Assembly: GCA_937902275.1 (NCBI GenBank)
Contig: CALFNW010000107.1
Coordinates: forward strand, 1-46,746
Direction of reading: 5' to 3'
From: UBA4717 sp002404395
GTDB taxonomy: Bacteria > Bacillota > Clostridia > Oscillospirales > CAG-272
DNA length: 46,746 nt
Shown: positions 26,831-34,814 of the stretch, piece by piece
How the letters are laid out: each line of letters begins with the position of its first letter
Numbering within the stretch: position 1 is the first letter of the stretch
Position numbers and translations under genes: made by a program
The notes under the pieces: generated by a model
Told to the model about the DNA's origin: nothing
Database searches by the model: none
What the model saw: only the letters and a program-made list of their open reading frames with translations

Positions 26831-27774
26831 GCAAGGAGTGCAAAGAGTACAAGGAATACAAAGAATATGCGCCGCTCGACGCGATCGGCGAAAATCTCTC
26901 GGAAAACGGAGCAAAGCTTGCGCGTGCGTTTGAGCTGAGGTTTGGCGAGCTTGATTCGCTTTGCAGATTTTCGGACAGCGAGGCGGAACTTTTGCGTTTG
27001 AACGAGAGGTCGCTCAGACATAAATTTGCGCTGAAGCCCGAGGAGAACGCACCGAAGCCGTCGTGCGAAGCGATCGAAATGTATTCGGAGGTGTGTTCGC
27101 TTGCGGATCATGCGCTGCTTTGCCGCACGGCGGCAGAAAAAAGCTGCGGCGGACTTGCCTCGGTGCTCGGATCGCTTGAGCCGGAGCAAAGTGAAGAAGC
27201 GTTGGCTTTTGATCCGAAAATCGCTTACCGCAAGGCTCCGGGCGCGGATATTGCATATGAGAAATTCGCGTCGGTGCTTCCCGATGCTTCGGCTCATTAT
27301 TGCGAATCTTTCAGAGAGGTTTGCGAAAGCGTCAAAAGCGGTGATGCTGCGCTCGGGATACTCCCGCATGAAAATTCAGCGGACGGAAAACTTATGAGCT
27401 TTGTAAAGCTGATCGATGAATTTGAATTGCGTATTGTCGCGGCGTGCGAGGTGGTATCTCGCGGACGCGGCGACGCCACGCGGTACATCCTTATCGGAAA
27501 TGAGCTTTCGCTTATTGCGGTGCTCACCGGTATCACGACGTTTGAGTTTGAGCTTAACGACCGCGGAGACGGTGCGCTTTCGCGCGTGCTGTCAGGCGCG
27601 TCGCTTTTGGGACTCGGAGTTGAGCGGCTTGACACGGTCGGCTTTTCGGATGGCGGCATAATTTATGATGTCAGGCTGGCGACAGATCAGGCGTCGCTTG
27701 AAGCGTATGTGCGTTTTCTGGAGCTTGAGTCGGTAAGCTTTATCCCGCTCGGCGTATATACGGAGCTGATATGA
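26827..27774 (+). CDS. Divergent prephenate dehydratase-like protein (PDT plus ACT)
   Basis: A 315-residue protein resembling P-protein/PheA. The N-terminal 120 residues look like a degraded AroQ chorismate mutase with no clear catalytic Lys. The middle matches prephenate dehydratase, with L-P-H-E-N-S-A-D-G near 180 (P-I-E-N-S in the family) and D-A-T-R-Y near 215 for the T-R-F motif. The C-terminus is ACT-like (G-A-L-S-R-V-L), without the E-S-R-P Phe-binding motif. It would turn prephenate into phenylpyruvate. The start overlaps the htpG stop by 4 bp, and codons 4-14 are an imperfect K-E-Y repeat. Activity is uncertain given the divergence. Confidence 0.62.
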   Translation: MSKECKEYKEYKEYAPLDAIGENLSENGAKLARAFELRFGELDSLCRFSDSEAELLRLNERSLRHKFALKPEENAPKPSCEAIEMYSEVCSLADHALLCRTAAEKSCGGLASVLGSLEPEQSEEALAFDPKIAYRKAPGADIAYEKFASVLPDASAHYCESFREVCESVKSGDAALGILPHENSADGKLMSFVKLIDEFELRIVAACEVVSRGRGDATRYILIGNELSLIAVLTGITTFEFELNDRGDGALSRVLSGASLLGLGVERLDTVGFSDGGIIYDVRLATDQASLEAYVRFLELESVSFIPLGVYTELI

Positions 27775-27880
27775 ACATAAACGCTGACCGATATTCGTGT
27801 CGGAAGCAAAATTCGGACGCGAAAGCTGAGGTCTCAATTATCAGAGATTTTATTTTCGCGTTGGGGGAAGGAATACGATC

Positions 27881-28144
27881 ATGGAAAAAATTACATATCA
27901 GACACACGGCACCTGTGCACGTGCGATCGAATTTGAACTTGACGGGGATTATGTGAAGAATGTTCGCTTTATCGGCGGATGCAACGGCAATACAAGCGGA
28001 ATATCGGCGCTTGTCTCCGGGATGAAGGCGGAAGAGGTGATCGACAAGCTCAAGGGCATAACCTGCGGCTTCAAGGATACCTCATGTCCCGATCAGCTTG
28101 CGAAGGCGCTTGAAAAGGCGCTTGCCGAAACAAAACAAAAATAA
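27881..28144 (+). CDS. TSCPD domain protein (TIGR03905 family)
   Basis: An 87-residue protein that is essentially a TSCPD domain, with T-S-C-P-D at 67-71 and cysteines at 12, 34, 62 and 69 that could bind metal. The same domain occurs at the end of some vitamin B12-dependent ribonucleotide reductases. The free-standing family is widespread in Clostridia and has no assigned function. GGGGGAAGG precedes the start. It sits in the htpG operon, 106 bp after the PDT-like gene and 37 bp before the mutase. Confidence 0.85.
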   Translation: MEKITYQTHGTCARAIEFELDGDYVKNVRFIGGCNGNTSGISALVSGMKAEEVIDKLKGITCGFKDTSCPDQLAKALEKALAETKQK

Positions 28145-28181
28145 ACTGCGGTATGATATTTGCGGAAAGGTTAGGTATACA

Positions 28182-29906
28182 TTGAATTATCTTGAACAAT
28201 ACAACAGATGGCTTGAAAGCGACAAAGTGGATGAAGCGACAAAGGCGGAGCTTCGTGCGATAGCAGGCAATGACGCCGAGATAAAATATCTTTTTTCAAA
28301 GCGGCTTGACTTCGGAACTGCAGGTCTGCGCGGTACCATGAAGGCGGGAATGAATGCAATGAATGTTTACACGGTGGCGCAGGCGACTCAGGGATTTTCC
28401 GATCTGATCAACCGTGAAAACGGTGAAAAAAGCGTGGTCATTGCGCATGATTCGCGCAACAATTCCGAGCTGTTTTCACGGGTTTCCGCAGAGGTTTTCG
28501 CCGCCAACGGAATCAAAGTATTTTTCTTTGACGAGCTTCGCCCTACCCCCGTGCTTTCATATGCCGTGAGAGAGCTTCACTGTATTGCCGGCGTGAATAT
28601 TACCGCATCGCACAATCCGAGCGAATACAACGGATACAAAGCATATTGGGACGATGGCGCACAGCTTCCGCCGGATCATGCAAAGACGGTATCCGACTTT
28701 ATTGACCGCGCGGATATTTTTGACGACGTCAAGCGGATCGACTTTGACTCGGCGGTAAAATCGGGCAGAGTAGTAATGCTCGGACGCGATTTTGACGAAA
28801 AATATATGGAAAAGGTGCTCGGAGAGGCGGTATATCCCGAAGCGGTCAGGGCGGTAGCCGACGAACTTAAGATCGTATATACGCCGCTTTTCGGGACCGG
28901 ATACCGTATCGTCCCCGAGGTGCTCAGACGTGCAGGCTTTAAGAACATTTATTGCGTCAAAGAGCAGATGACGCCGAACGGAGATTTCCCGGGCGTGAAA
29001 TTCCCGAACCCCGAGTTTCCGCAGGCATTTGAGCGCGGTATAGAGGTAGCCGACCGCGAGGGCAGCGATCTGATAATTGCCACCGACCCGGACGCCGACC
29101 GCGTGGGTATTATGGTGCGCACGAAGGACGGAAGCTTCAAGACAATAACCGGTAACCAGGCAGGCGCGTTGCTTATCGAATATATTGCCGCGGCGTATGA
29201 GGAGAACGGGAATATGCCCGAGAATCCCTATGTGGTAAAAACGATCGTTACCACCGAACTTGCCGCCAAGGTGTGCGAGAGACACAATATCCGTATTTTC
29301 AATGTGCTGACCGGCTTCAAGTTTATCGGCGAAGTGATAAAGAAGCATGAGGTCACGGGTCACGACAGCTTTTTGCTCGGCTTTGAAGAAAGCTACGGCT
29401 ATCTCAAGGGCACATACGCCCGCGATAAGGACGCGGTGGTTGCGACAATGCTGATAAGCGAAATGGCGGCATACTACAGACGCCGTAAGATGACGCTTGC
29501 CGACGCGCTTGAGAAGCTTTATGAAAAGTACGGATATTACGAGGAAAAATCTATAAATATCGTAATGGACGGGCTGGACGGAGCCGAGCGTATGCAGGCA
29601 TTGCTTGACTCGCTTCGTAAAAATACTCCCGAGCGTATCTGCGATCAGAATGTGGTTGAGGTGCGCGACTATCTTGAAGATACTGTCCGCCGCAAAGGGT
29701 GCGGCACGGTGGAAACTACCGGACTTCCGAGATCGAATGTGTTATATTTCATGCTCGAAAACGGAGATCGGATCATAATCAGACCTTCCGGAACCGAACC
29801 GAAAGTAAAGGTATATATTCTCGCCGGCGGAAACGGCAGAAGCAGGGAAGAAGTCGGACGTTCGGTCGAAGCGTATGCAAAATATGCTTCGGGTTGGGTG
29901 TCGTAA
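28182..29906 (+). CDS. pgcA: Phospho-sugar mutase (phosphoglucomutase, PgcA type)
   Basis: A 574-residue alpha-D-phosphohexomutase of normal length for the Bacillus PgcA group, which interconverts glucose-1- and glucose-6-phosphate for glycogen or cell-envelope precursors. The active-site serine is Ser143 in T-A-S-H-N-P, the Mg loop D-P-D-A-D-R lies near 302, the sugar loop E-E-S-Y-G-Y near 405, and the phosphate loop R-P-S-G-T-E-P-K near 530. The start is a TTG at 28182 (residues N-Y-L-E-Q follow), because family homology begins there; an AGG lies about ten bases upstream. The longer frame upstream only overlaps the TSCPD gene. Confidence 0.92.
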   Translation: MNYLEQYNRWLESDKVDEATKAELRAIAGNDAEIKYLFSKRLDFGTAGLRGTMKAGMNAMNVYTVAQATQGFSDLINRENGEKSVVIAHDSRNNSELFSRVSAEVFAANGIKVFFFDELRPTPVLSYAVRELHCIAGVNITASHNPSEYNGYKAYWDDGAQLPPDHAKTVSDFIDRADIFDDVKRIDFDSAVKSGRVVMLGRDFDEKYMEKVLGEAVYPEAVRAVADELKIVYTPLFGTGYRIVPEVLRRAGFKNIYCVKEQMTPNGDFPGVKFPNPEFPQAFERGIEVADREGSDLIIATDPDADRVGIMVRTKDGSFKTITGNQAGALLIEYIAAAYEENGNMPENPYVVKTIVTTELAAKVCERHNIRIFNVLTGFKFIGEVIKKHEVTGHDSFLLGFEESYGYLKGTYARDKDAVVATMLISEMAAYYRRRKMTLADALEKLYEKYGYYEEKSINIVMDGLDGAERMQALLDSLRKNTPERICDQNVVEVRDYLEDTVRRKGCGTVETTGLPRSNVLYFMLENGDRIIIRPSGTEPKVKVYILAGGNGRSREEVGRSVEAYAKYASGWVS

Positions 29907-29918
29907 AGGCGGAGCGAT

Positions 29919-30470
29919 ATGGAATTTGAAAAACTGTACGAAAAGCAAATATCTTCAAAACTGATATTTGACGGCGTGGTTGCCCATTTGTATTTTGACG
30001 AGGTCGAGCTTCCCGACGGGAGTCATTCGACTCGCGAATATATACGCCATAACGGCGCGGTCGCGGTGCTTCCGATAGACGACGAGGGAAATGTGTACCT
30101 TGTCGAGCAGTACCGTTATCCCTTTTCAAGAGTACTTACCGAAATACCGGCAGGCAAGCTTGACTTTCCCGGAGAAGATCATCTTTCGGCGGCAGTGCGC
30201 GAGCTGAAAGAGGAAACCGGATTTACCGCCGATGAGATCATACCGCTCGGCGAGTTTATCGGCAGTCCCGCAATAATCGGCGAAACGATCTGGCTTTATC
30301 TTGCAAGGTCGCTCAAGTCCGGCACACAGCAGCTTGACCCCGATGAATTTTTGAATGTGAAAAAGCTTCCGTTTGAAGAACTGTGTGAAAAGATCGCAAA
30401 CGGCGAGATCACCGACGGCAAAACGGTTGCCGCCGCATTCAAATACAAACTGCTGATCGAAAAGAAATGA
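29919..30470 (+). CDS. Nudix hydrolase (ADP-ribose pyrophosphatase-like)
   Basis: A 183-residue Nudix protein. The Nudix box runs from G79 to about 101 with the R-E-L-K-E-E-T-G core at 94-101, binding Mg. The fold and E-Q-Y-R-Y-P upstream of the box match ADP-sugar pyrophosphatases (NudF-like), which cleave ADP-ribose to AMP and ribose-5-phosphate. GGCGGAG precedes ATG 29919, 12 bp after the mutase stop codon, so it belongs to the same operon. The exact substrate is inferred from family likeness. Confidence 0.9.
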   Translation: MEFEKLYEKQISSKLIFDGVVAHLYFDEVELPDGSHSTREYIRHNGAVAVLPIDDEGNVYLVEQYRYPFSRVLTEIPAGKLDFPGEDHLSAAVRELKEETGFTADEIIPLGEFIGSPAIIGETIWLYLARSLKSGTQQLDPDEFLNVKKLPFEELCEKIANGEITDGKTVAAAFKYKLLIEKK

Positions 30471-30479
30471 TGAAAGGCG

Positions 30480-30502
30480 CGCCGCGGTTGAATACCGCGG
30501 CG
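30480..30502 (+). promoter_or_regulatory. Leader hairpin before the D,D-carboxypeptidase gene
   Basis: CGCCGCGG (30480-30487) pairs with CCGCGGCG (30495-30502). It lies between the Nudix stop and the next start at 30520. It resembles the other pre-start GC hairpins but has a 7-nt loop. Confidence 0.4.
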
Positions 30503-30519
30503 GCGTACCGAGACCGAAT

Positions 30520-31644
30520 ATGCAGAAAATCAAAAAATTTGTCCCGGCTATCGTGCTGATAATCACCGCCGCTGTGCTTGTTGTCAGTCTATCTTTCGGC
30601 TCTGCCGATGATCCGCTGATTCCGGAAAACGACAGCGGCGACGGCAGTGTACATATATCCGAAACGGCTTCCGAGGGAAATGAGATCGTCGGTTTTTCGG
30701 GTAAAGAGTATGAAACTCTGCCGATAGACGGCGATAATGCGCAAAAGTCTGAGCTGCGTCCGATCGTTGACAGTGATAATCAAGATGCTGCCGCTCAGGT
30801 ATCCGCGGAAAATGCGCACGTAACGTCGGATATACCAACGCTGCCGAATGAGCGCATAACATCGGTGCTTGATTCCGAGCTGTACAGCGGTTATGCTTGC
30901 CTGACCGATGTGCAGACCGGTTCGGTGATAGCCGAAAAGCGGATGGACGAGCGTTTCTACCCGGCTTCGCTGACTAAACTTATGACTGCGCTTGTTCTGA
31001 TCGAAAATGCCGATGACCTTGAAGCGGAGGTCACTGTCACCCGGAAAGTATATGATAAGGTGTATCTTGAGGGGGCTTCGGTTGCCGGATTTGTGCCGGG
31101 CGAGAGCGCAAGACTTATAGATATGCTTTACGGTATCCTGCTGCCGTCCGGAGCCGAAGCGGTTCTGTCCGCGGCGGACGCTGTTTTCGGCAGCGAGGAA
31201 GCACTTGTCGAGAAAATGAACGAGCGCGCGGCGCTGATGGGGCTTGTCAACACGCATTTCACCAACGCGACCGGGCTTCATGACGACGAACATTATTCAA
31301 GCGCTCATGATATGAACACAATATTGCTTGAAGCAATGAAAAACGAGACGTTCATGCAGATTGCGCAGTCAGGCTCGTATTCGGTGCCTCCGACGGATAA
31401 GCATCCGGATGGATTCAAGGTCTACAGCACCGTGTTCGGTAAGCTCAACGGGCGACAGCCTGAAAGCGCGAAGATACTAGGCGGAAAAACCGGTTATACG
31501 CTTGAAGCGATGCTTTGCCTTGCGACTTTTGCCGAAAAAAACGGCAGACTTTATGCGGCGGTGACGCTCGGAGCCGAGGGTACGCACAAAACCGCTCAGC
31601 ATCAGGTGGACGACGCTTTGTTACTATATGACGACTACGCGTGA
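30520..31644 (+). CDS. D-alanyl-D-alanine carboxypeptidase (PBP5/DacF-like)
   Basis: A 374-residue S11-family serine peptidase that trims the terminal D-Ala from peptidoglycan stem peptides outside the membrane. An N-terminal hydrophobic segment (about 8-25) is a signal or anchor, then a spacer rich in D, E and S, then the catalytic domain from about 115. The S-x-x-K motif is S150-L-T-K153 and the K-T-G motif is at 323-325. The usual S-x-N motif reads S210-G-A212, so the Asn is replaced by Ala. The protein ends soon after the catalytic domain, without the usual amphipathic tail. Last gene of the htpG operon. Confidence 0.88.
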   Translation: MQKIKKFVPAIVLIITAAVLVVSLSFGSADDPLIPENDSGDGSVHISETASEGNEIVGFSGKEYETLPIDGDNAQKSELRPIVDSDNQDAAAQVSAENAHVTSDIPTLPNERITSVLDSELYSGYACLTDVQTGSVIAEKRMDERFYPASLTKLMTALVLIENADDLEAEVTVTRKVYDKVYLEGASVAGFVPGESARLIDMLYGILLPSGAEAVLSAADAVFGSEEALVEKMNERAALMGLVNTHFTNATGLHDDEHYSSAHDMNTILLEAMKNETFMQIAQSGSYSVPPTDKHPDGFKVYSTVFGKLNGRQPESAKILGGKTGYTLEAMLCLATFAEKNGRLYAAVTLGAEGTHKTAQHQVDDALLLYDDYA

Positions 31645-31671
31645 AATCGAACGGATCGGCTGAAAATTCAA

Positions 31672-31729
31672 TAAAGAACTCCCGTAATTTCATAAATCGG
31701 TATGATTATGAAATTACGGGAGTTCTTTA
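31672..31729. terminator. Bidirectional terminator between convergent genes
   Basis: A 23-bp perfect stem (31673-31695 with 31706-31728) starting AAAGAACTCCCG, with a 10-nt loop and T-runs on both sides, separates the htpG operon from the convergent hydrolase gene. Confidence 0.9.
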
Positions 31730-31828
31730 ATATTAAAATTTGAAACGTGCAAAGAGCGTATCGCCCGGCGAGTCAAAAGGGAATACCATGCGTTGTGGAT
31801 CTTACGAAAACGACGCAGAAGCTTTCGT

Positions 31829-32758
31829 TCAGCTGAGGCGGTCGTTCAATACCCTGTCCGTAAAATCGTTTACCGTTCTTGAGTACAGATCGCTGTCGGT
31901 TGCATATGCCAGCGCATGATCGGCGCCGTGAACCGTGACGAGCGTGGTGTTCTGCGGGCGTGCGTCGCATATTTCCTCAGACATATAATGCGGCACAAAT
32001 CCGTCCTTATCTCCGTGAATAAGCAACAGCGGGAGCTTGCTTGCTTTTACCGCGCTGAGCGCATCGGCTTCAGAGAGATCAAAACCGCCGAACAGACGGG
32101 CGGCAAGCTTTACAAACGGAAATACGAGCGACGGTGCGAACCCGCGGTCTTTTGCCACTTTTTTGATTATCCCGGACGGAGATGAGAAGCCGCAGTCGGC
32201 AACGACTCCGATGACGTTGTCGGGCAGCCCGAGTCCCATTGCCATCATAACTGTGGCGGCACCCATTGATACGCCCGCAAGGATAACGGGTGGCTTGCCG
32301 AAGCGTTCGTTGATATAATTTACCCATGTAAGGCAGTCGCGCCTCTCGTTTATTCCGAAGCTGATCGTGTGTCCCGCGCTTCTGCCGTGGGCGCGTTGAT
32401 CGACTACCAGAATATTGAAACCGTTCTCGCGAAAGAGCTTAAAAAGCGCGGCGTTGTCGGCACGGAGCCATGCGCGGTAGCCGTGGAAAAGGATCGCGTT
32501 CGGCGCGCTTTCGGAGAAGCGGTAGTATGAGCCGACCAAAGCGGTATTGTCAAACGCTTTGACCGCTACTTCCTCATACTTGCAGCTGTTAAGTTCGTCA
32601 ACCAGAATTTTGGTGCTGTCGTATGCTTTCTTGTATGCGCCGGCGTTCAACTCCGATTTTTTCATGCGCTCGGAGTGATAAAAAGTGGAATAGTAGCAGT
32701 AGAGCGTGAATAAAAGCACCAGAACCGCGATCCCTGCCAAAACATATATGATTATCAT
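31829..32758 (-). CDS. Membrane-anchored alpha/beta hydrolase
   Basis: A 309-residue protein with an N-terminal membrane helix (about 1-23) and an alpha/beta hydrolase domain. Visible are F-H-G-Y-R near residue 90, the nucleophile elbow G-V-S-M-G with Ser near 165, the acid in H-G-D-K-D near 249, and the histidine in G-A-D-H near 279. Relatives are annotated as lysophospholipase or Bem46-like esterases; substrate unknown. The start is ATG 32758, since GGAGG immediately upstream is its SD; an ATG four codons earlier overlaps that SD. Single gene, convergent with the htpG operon. Confidence 0.88.
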   Translation of the reverse strand: MIIIYVLAGIAVLVLLFTLYCYYSTFYHSERMKKSELNAGAYKKAYDSTKILVDELNSCKYEEVAVKAFDNTALVGSYYRFSESAPNAILFHGYRAWLRADNAALFKLFRENGFNILVVDQRAHGRSAGHTISFGINERRDCLTWVNYINERFGKPPVILAGVSMGAATVMMAMGLGLPDNVIGVVADCGFSSPSGIIKKVAKDRGFAPSLVFPFVKLAARLFGGFDLSEADALSAVKASKLPLLLIHGDKDGFVPHYMSEEICDARPQNTTLVTVHGADHALAYATDSDLYSRTVNDFTDRVLNDRLS

Positions 32759-32992
32759 AACAACCTCCATGCCGCGTAAGCGCTTATGCTTGAAGCGGAA
32801 TTTTTATGTTGAAACTCTACATTTTAAGTATATCTGTCATGTGTGGCATATCGGTTACATTAAAGTTAAAAAATCGTGTAATTTCGCCGATTCTACTGTC
32901 GGTAGAGCGGCAAAAGGACGATTCTACGGCGATTTGAAGGCAAGTAGAACGGGAGCGAACCTTCTGTATACCTGCAAGCGCGTACCTGTGTG
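32759..32992. other. Intergenic region with short repeated words
   Basis: Between the divergent hydrolase gene and the small-ORF promoter. The words GATTCTAC occur twice (about 32890 and 32920), the first followed by a self-complementary TCTAC-tgtcg-GTAGA. Several other TACC/GTAG words follow to 33015. No gene or known RNA was recognised. Confidence 0.35.
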
Positions 32993-33021
32993 TTTACGTG
33001 ATCCCTATCTACCGGTATAAT
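32993..33021 (+). promoter_or_regulatory. Promoter of the small ORF
   Basis: TTTACG at 32993-32998, 17-bp spacer, TATAAT at 33016-33021, about 90 bp before the small ORF. Confidence 0.65.
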
Positions 33022-33109
33022 GAAACTGCAAGTAAAATTAAACGCGTAAGGACGCGGATTCACGACTGTAAAAAATGTGAAAACATAAAATCCGAAAGGG
33101 GGGGACTTT

Positions 33110-33205
33110 ATGAAAAGAAGGAACAGATTGATGAAGATGATAGCCGCTGTGATCAGCCGTATAGGGATGATGACGATAAATGCGGGTGCCGTAACTTTGG
33201 AGTAA
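33110..33205 (+). CDS. Small ORF, 31 residues, basic and hydrophobic
   Basis: A 31-codon frame starting at ATG 33110 with an unusually strong SD (AAAGGGGGGG, 5-6 bases before the start) and ending TAA at 33203-33205. The peptide starts M-K-R-R-N-R and continues with a hydrophobic or amphipathic part (I-A-A-V-I-S-R-I-G-M-M); it has no cysteine. It has its own promoter at 32993-33021 and ends 13 bp before the promoter of the thiamine operon. It may be a small membrane peptide, a toxin-like peptide or a signalling precursor. I do not recognise it. Confidence 0.5.
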   Translation: MKRRNRLMKMIAAVISRIGMMTINAGAVTLE

Positions 33206-33218
33206 TGTAAAAAAATTC

Positions 33219-33247
33219 TTGACAAATACGCCTGTCGGCGTTATAAT
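33219..33247 (+). promoter_or_regulatory. Sigma-A promoter of the thiamine operon
   Basis: TTGACA at 33219-33224, 17-bp spacer, TATAAT at 33242-33247: a full consensus match, directly upstream of the TPP riboswitch. Confidence 0.9.
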
Positions 33248-33261
33248 GTGTGTGCCAATTG

Positions 33262-33350
33262 AAAACGGGGTGCTGACGTATGTCGGCTGAGACGGAGCGA
33301 AGCTCCGAACCCATGAACCTGATACGGATAATGCCGTCGTAGGAATTTTC
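33262..33350 (+). ncRNA. TPP riboswitch (THI element)
   Basis: It carries the conserved words of the THI box in order: GGGGTGC near 33267, GGCTGAGA at 33284-33291, ACCC at about 33309, then TGAACCTGATACGGATAATG and GCCGTCGTAGGAA. It binds thiamine pyrophosphate and, with the terminator at 33365-33397, should stop transcription of thiT and the kinase when TPP is plentiful. Confidence 0.95.
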
Positions 33351-33364
33351 GGTTTTGAGTTTTT

Positions 33365-33397
33365 ACGCCAACGTTTTCCGTTGGCGTTTTTTGTTTT
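33365..33397 (+). terminator. Terminator of the TPP riboswitch expression platform
   Basis: ACGCCAACG (33365-33373) pairs with CGTTGGCGT (33379-33387), followed by TTTTTTGTTTT. It is placed 15 nt after the aptamer. Confidence 0.88.
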
Positions 33398-33407
33398 ATA
33401 TTTGTGT

Positions 33408-33426
33408 GCCGCCTGCGGCGGCGGAA
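33408..33426 (+). promoter_or_regulatory. Leader hairpin before thiT
   Basis: CCGCC-tgc-GGCGG (33409-33421), then CGGAAAGG as SD. The hairpin sequence is identical to the one before the MFS gene at 13142-13154. Confidence 0.5.
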
Positions 33427-33434
33427 AGGTTTTT

Positions 33435-34058
33435 ATGCGAAACAAAAACGAAAAGATCAGAATAGTTGCGGAAACCGCGGTCATGGTCGCGCTCGCAACC
33501 ATACTCAGTCTGATCAAAATTTACGATGCGCCTTACGGCGGTTCGGTCACGCTTATGTCAATGCTGCCGATAATGATACTGTCCTGCAGACGCGGCACGC
33601 TTTGCGGACTTGCCGGCGGATTTGTTTATTCCGTGATCGAGCTTTTGCTCGGACTCAATAATGTGGCATGGGTACCGACTGCGGGCGGGATCGCGCTTTG
33701 CATCTTGTTTGACTATATCATTCCGTTTACGCTTATCGGACTTTGCGGAATGTTTTTCGGCGGCAAGGACGCACTTTCGTTCAATAAGGCTTCGCGCGCA
33801 TGGAGAATACTTGTCGGCGCGCTCGTCGTAATGCTTTTAAGATACGTTTGCCACATCATCTCCGGAGTTGCGGTCTGGTACGCGCTTGACCTTGAGTGGT
33901 ACGCCGACGACCCGACCCATATCGTACACAAGTACGGCGCATGGCTTTTCTCGGCAATATATAACGGAAGCTTTATGTTGCCCGAGATCGCGATAACTCT
34001 GATAGGCGCGGCGGCGCTCTGCTCGGTTGACGCTGTTTTCAAGACCGAAAAAAAGTAA
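33435..34058 (+). CDS. thiT: ECF transporter substrate-binding protein for thiamine
   Basis: A 207-residue integral membrane S-component with six hydrophobic segments, of the ThiT family that binds thiamine and works with the shared ECF AAT' ATPase/T module (not in this window). The E-W-Y-A-D segment near residue 154 is a family thiamine-binding feature. The TPP riboswitch upstream confirms the vitamin. ATG 33435 follows CGGAAAGG; the longer frame upstream crosses the leader hairpin. Thiamine pyrophosphokinase follows 59 bp downstream. Confidence 0.92.
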   Translation: MRNKNEKIRIVAETAVMVALATILSLIKIYDAPYGGSVTLMSMLPIMILSCRRGTLCGLAGGFVYSVIELLLGLNNVAWVPTAGGIALCILFDYIIPFTLIGLCGMFFGGKDALSFNKASRAWRILVGALVVMLLRYVCHIISGVAVWYALDLEWYADDPTHIVHKYGAWLFSAIYNGSFMLPEIAITLIGAAALCSVDAVFKTEKK

Positions 34059-34092
34059 AGACGGAAGAATTTTTTAGCAAATCTTTTCTGCG

Positions 34093-34109
34093 TCGGCTGC
34101 GCCGATGAA
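34093..34109 (+). promoter_or_regulatory. Leader hairpin before the thiamine pyrophosphokinase gene
   Basis: TCGGC-tgc-GCCGA (34093-34105) followed by TGAAAG, an SD-like stretch, before ATG 34118. Another member of the recurring leader-hairpin family, here inside an operon. Confidence 0.45.
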
Positions 34110-34117
34110 AGTATTCA

Positions 34118-34741
34118 ATGAAAAAATGTTGTATCTTCGGCGCGCTTGAGCCGTTCGGTTTTGAGCGTGCCGCGCTTGACGGCGCAACTGTTTATGCCGC
34201 CGACCGAGGGCTTGAGCGGCTTGAAAAACTCGGGATAACTCCCGATTATGTTATCGGGGACTTTGATTCGCTCGGATATGTTCCCGATCCGCTTCCCGCA
34301 GAGCACCTGATAAAACTGCCGTGCGAAAAGGACGACACCGATATAATGAGCTGTGTGCGTCACGCCTGCGAACGCGGTGCGCGTGAGTTCCTTATCTACG
34401 GAGCGCTCGGCGGCAGACTCGATCATACTTTCGCGAATATACAGATAACGAAGCGGCTTGCCGAGTCGGGGTGCAGGGTCAAGCTTTACGGCGATAAGTA
34501 TTATGCAGTCGCCGTGAATAACGGCAGTATCACGCTTGAGGCAAAACCGGGAGTCCGGGTGTCGGTGTTTTCACTTTCCGACCACGCAAACGGCGTTACG
34601 CTTGCCGGGCTTAAATATCCGCTGGCGGACGCGAAGCTTGACGCAAATTTTCCGCTCGGAGTGAGCAATGAGTTTTCGGAACGCATCGCGTGCGTGTCGG
34701 TTGAGTGCGGCACATTGCTGGTGCTTTGCGATAAAATGTGA
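34118..34741 (+). CDS. Thiamine pyrophosphokinase
   Basis: A 207-residue enzyme that transfers pyrophosphate from ATP to thiamine, giving TPP. The family motifs are present: G-D-F-D-S at 47-51, K-D-D-T-D near 71-75 and G-G-R-L-D-H near 98-103. The length is typical of bacterial TPK. Co-transcribed with thiT behind the TPP riboswitch, it completes a thiamine salvage unit. No de novo thiamine genes lie in this window. Confidence 0.94.
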   Translation: MKKCCIFGALEPFGFERAALDGATVYAADRGLERLEKLGITPDYVIGDFDSLGYVPDPLPAEHLIKLPCEKDDTDIMSCVRHACERGAREFLIYGALGGRLDHTFANIQITKRLAESGCRVKLYGDKYYAVAVNNGSITLEAKPGVRVSVFSLSDHANGVTLAGLKYPLADAKLDANFPLGVSNEFSERIACVSVECGTLLVLCDKM

Positions 34742-34814
34742 ATTTTCTGATTGCGTGCATATATTTCCTCTTTCAAATGCATATTAAAGGTATAAATTGC
34801 ATGGAGGGATGTGC

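Noticed and set aside
32880..33020. CRISPR array or T-box leader
   Set aside because: Repeated words are short and irregularly spaced, and no T-box antiterminator signature is present.
33110..33205. AgrD-like cyclic lactone autoinducer precursor
   Set aside because: Size and amphipathic start fit loosely, but there is no cysteine and no agrB or sensor kinase nearby.
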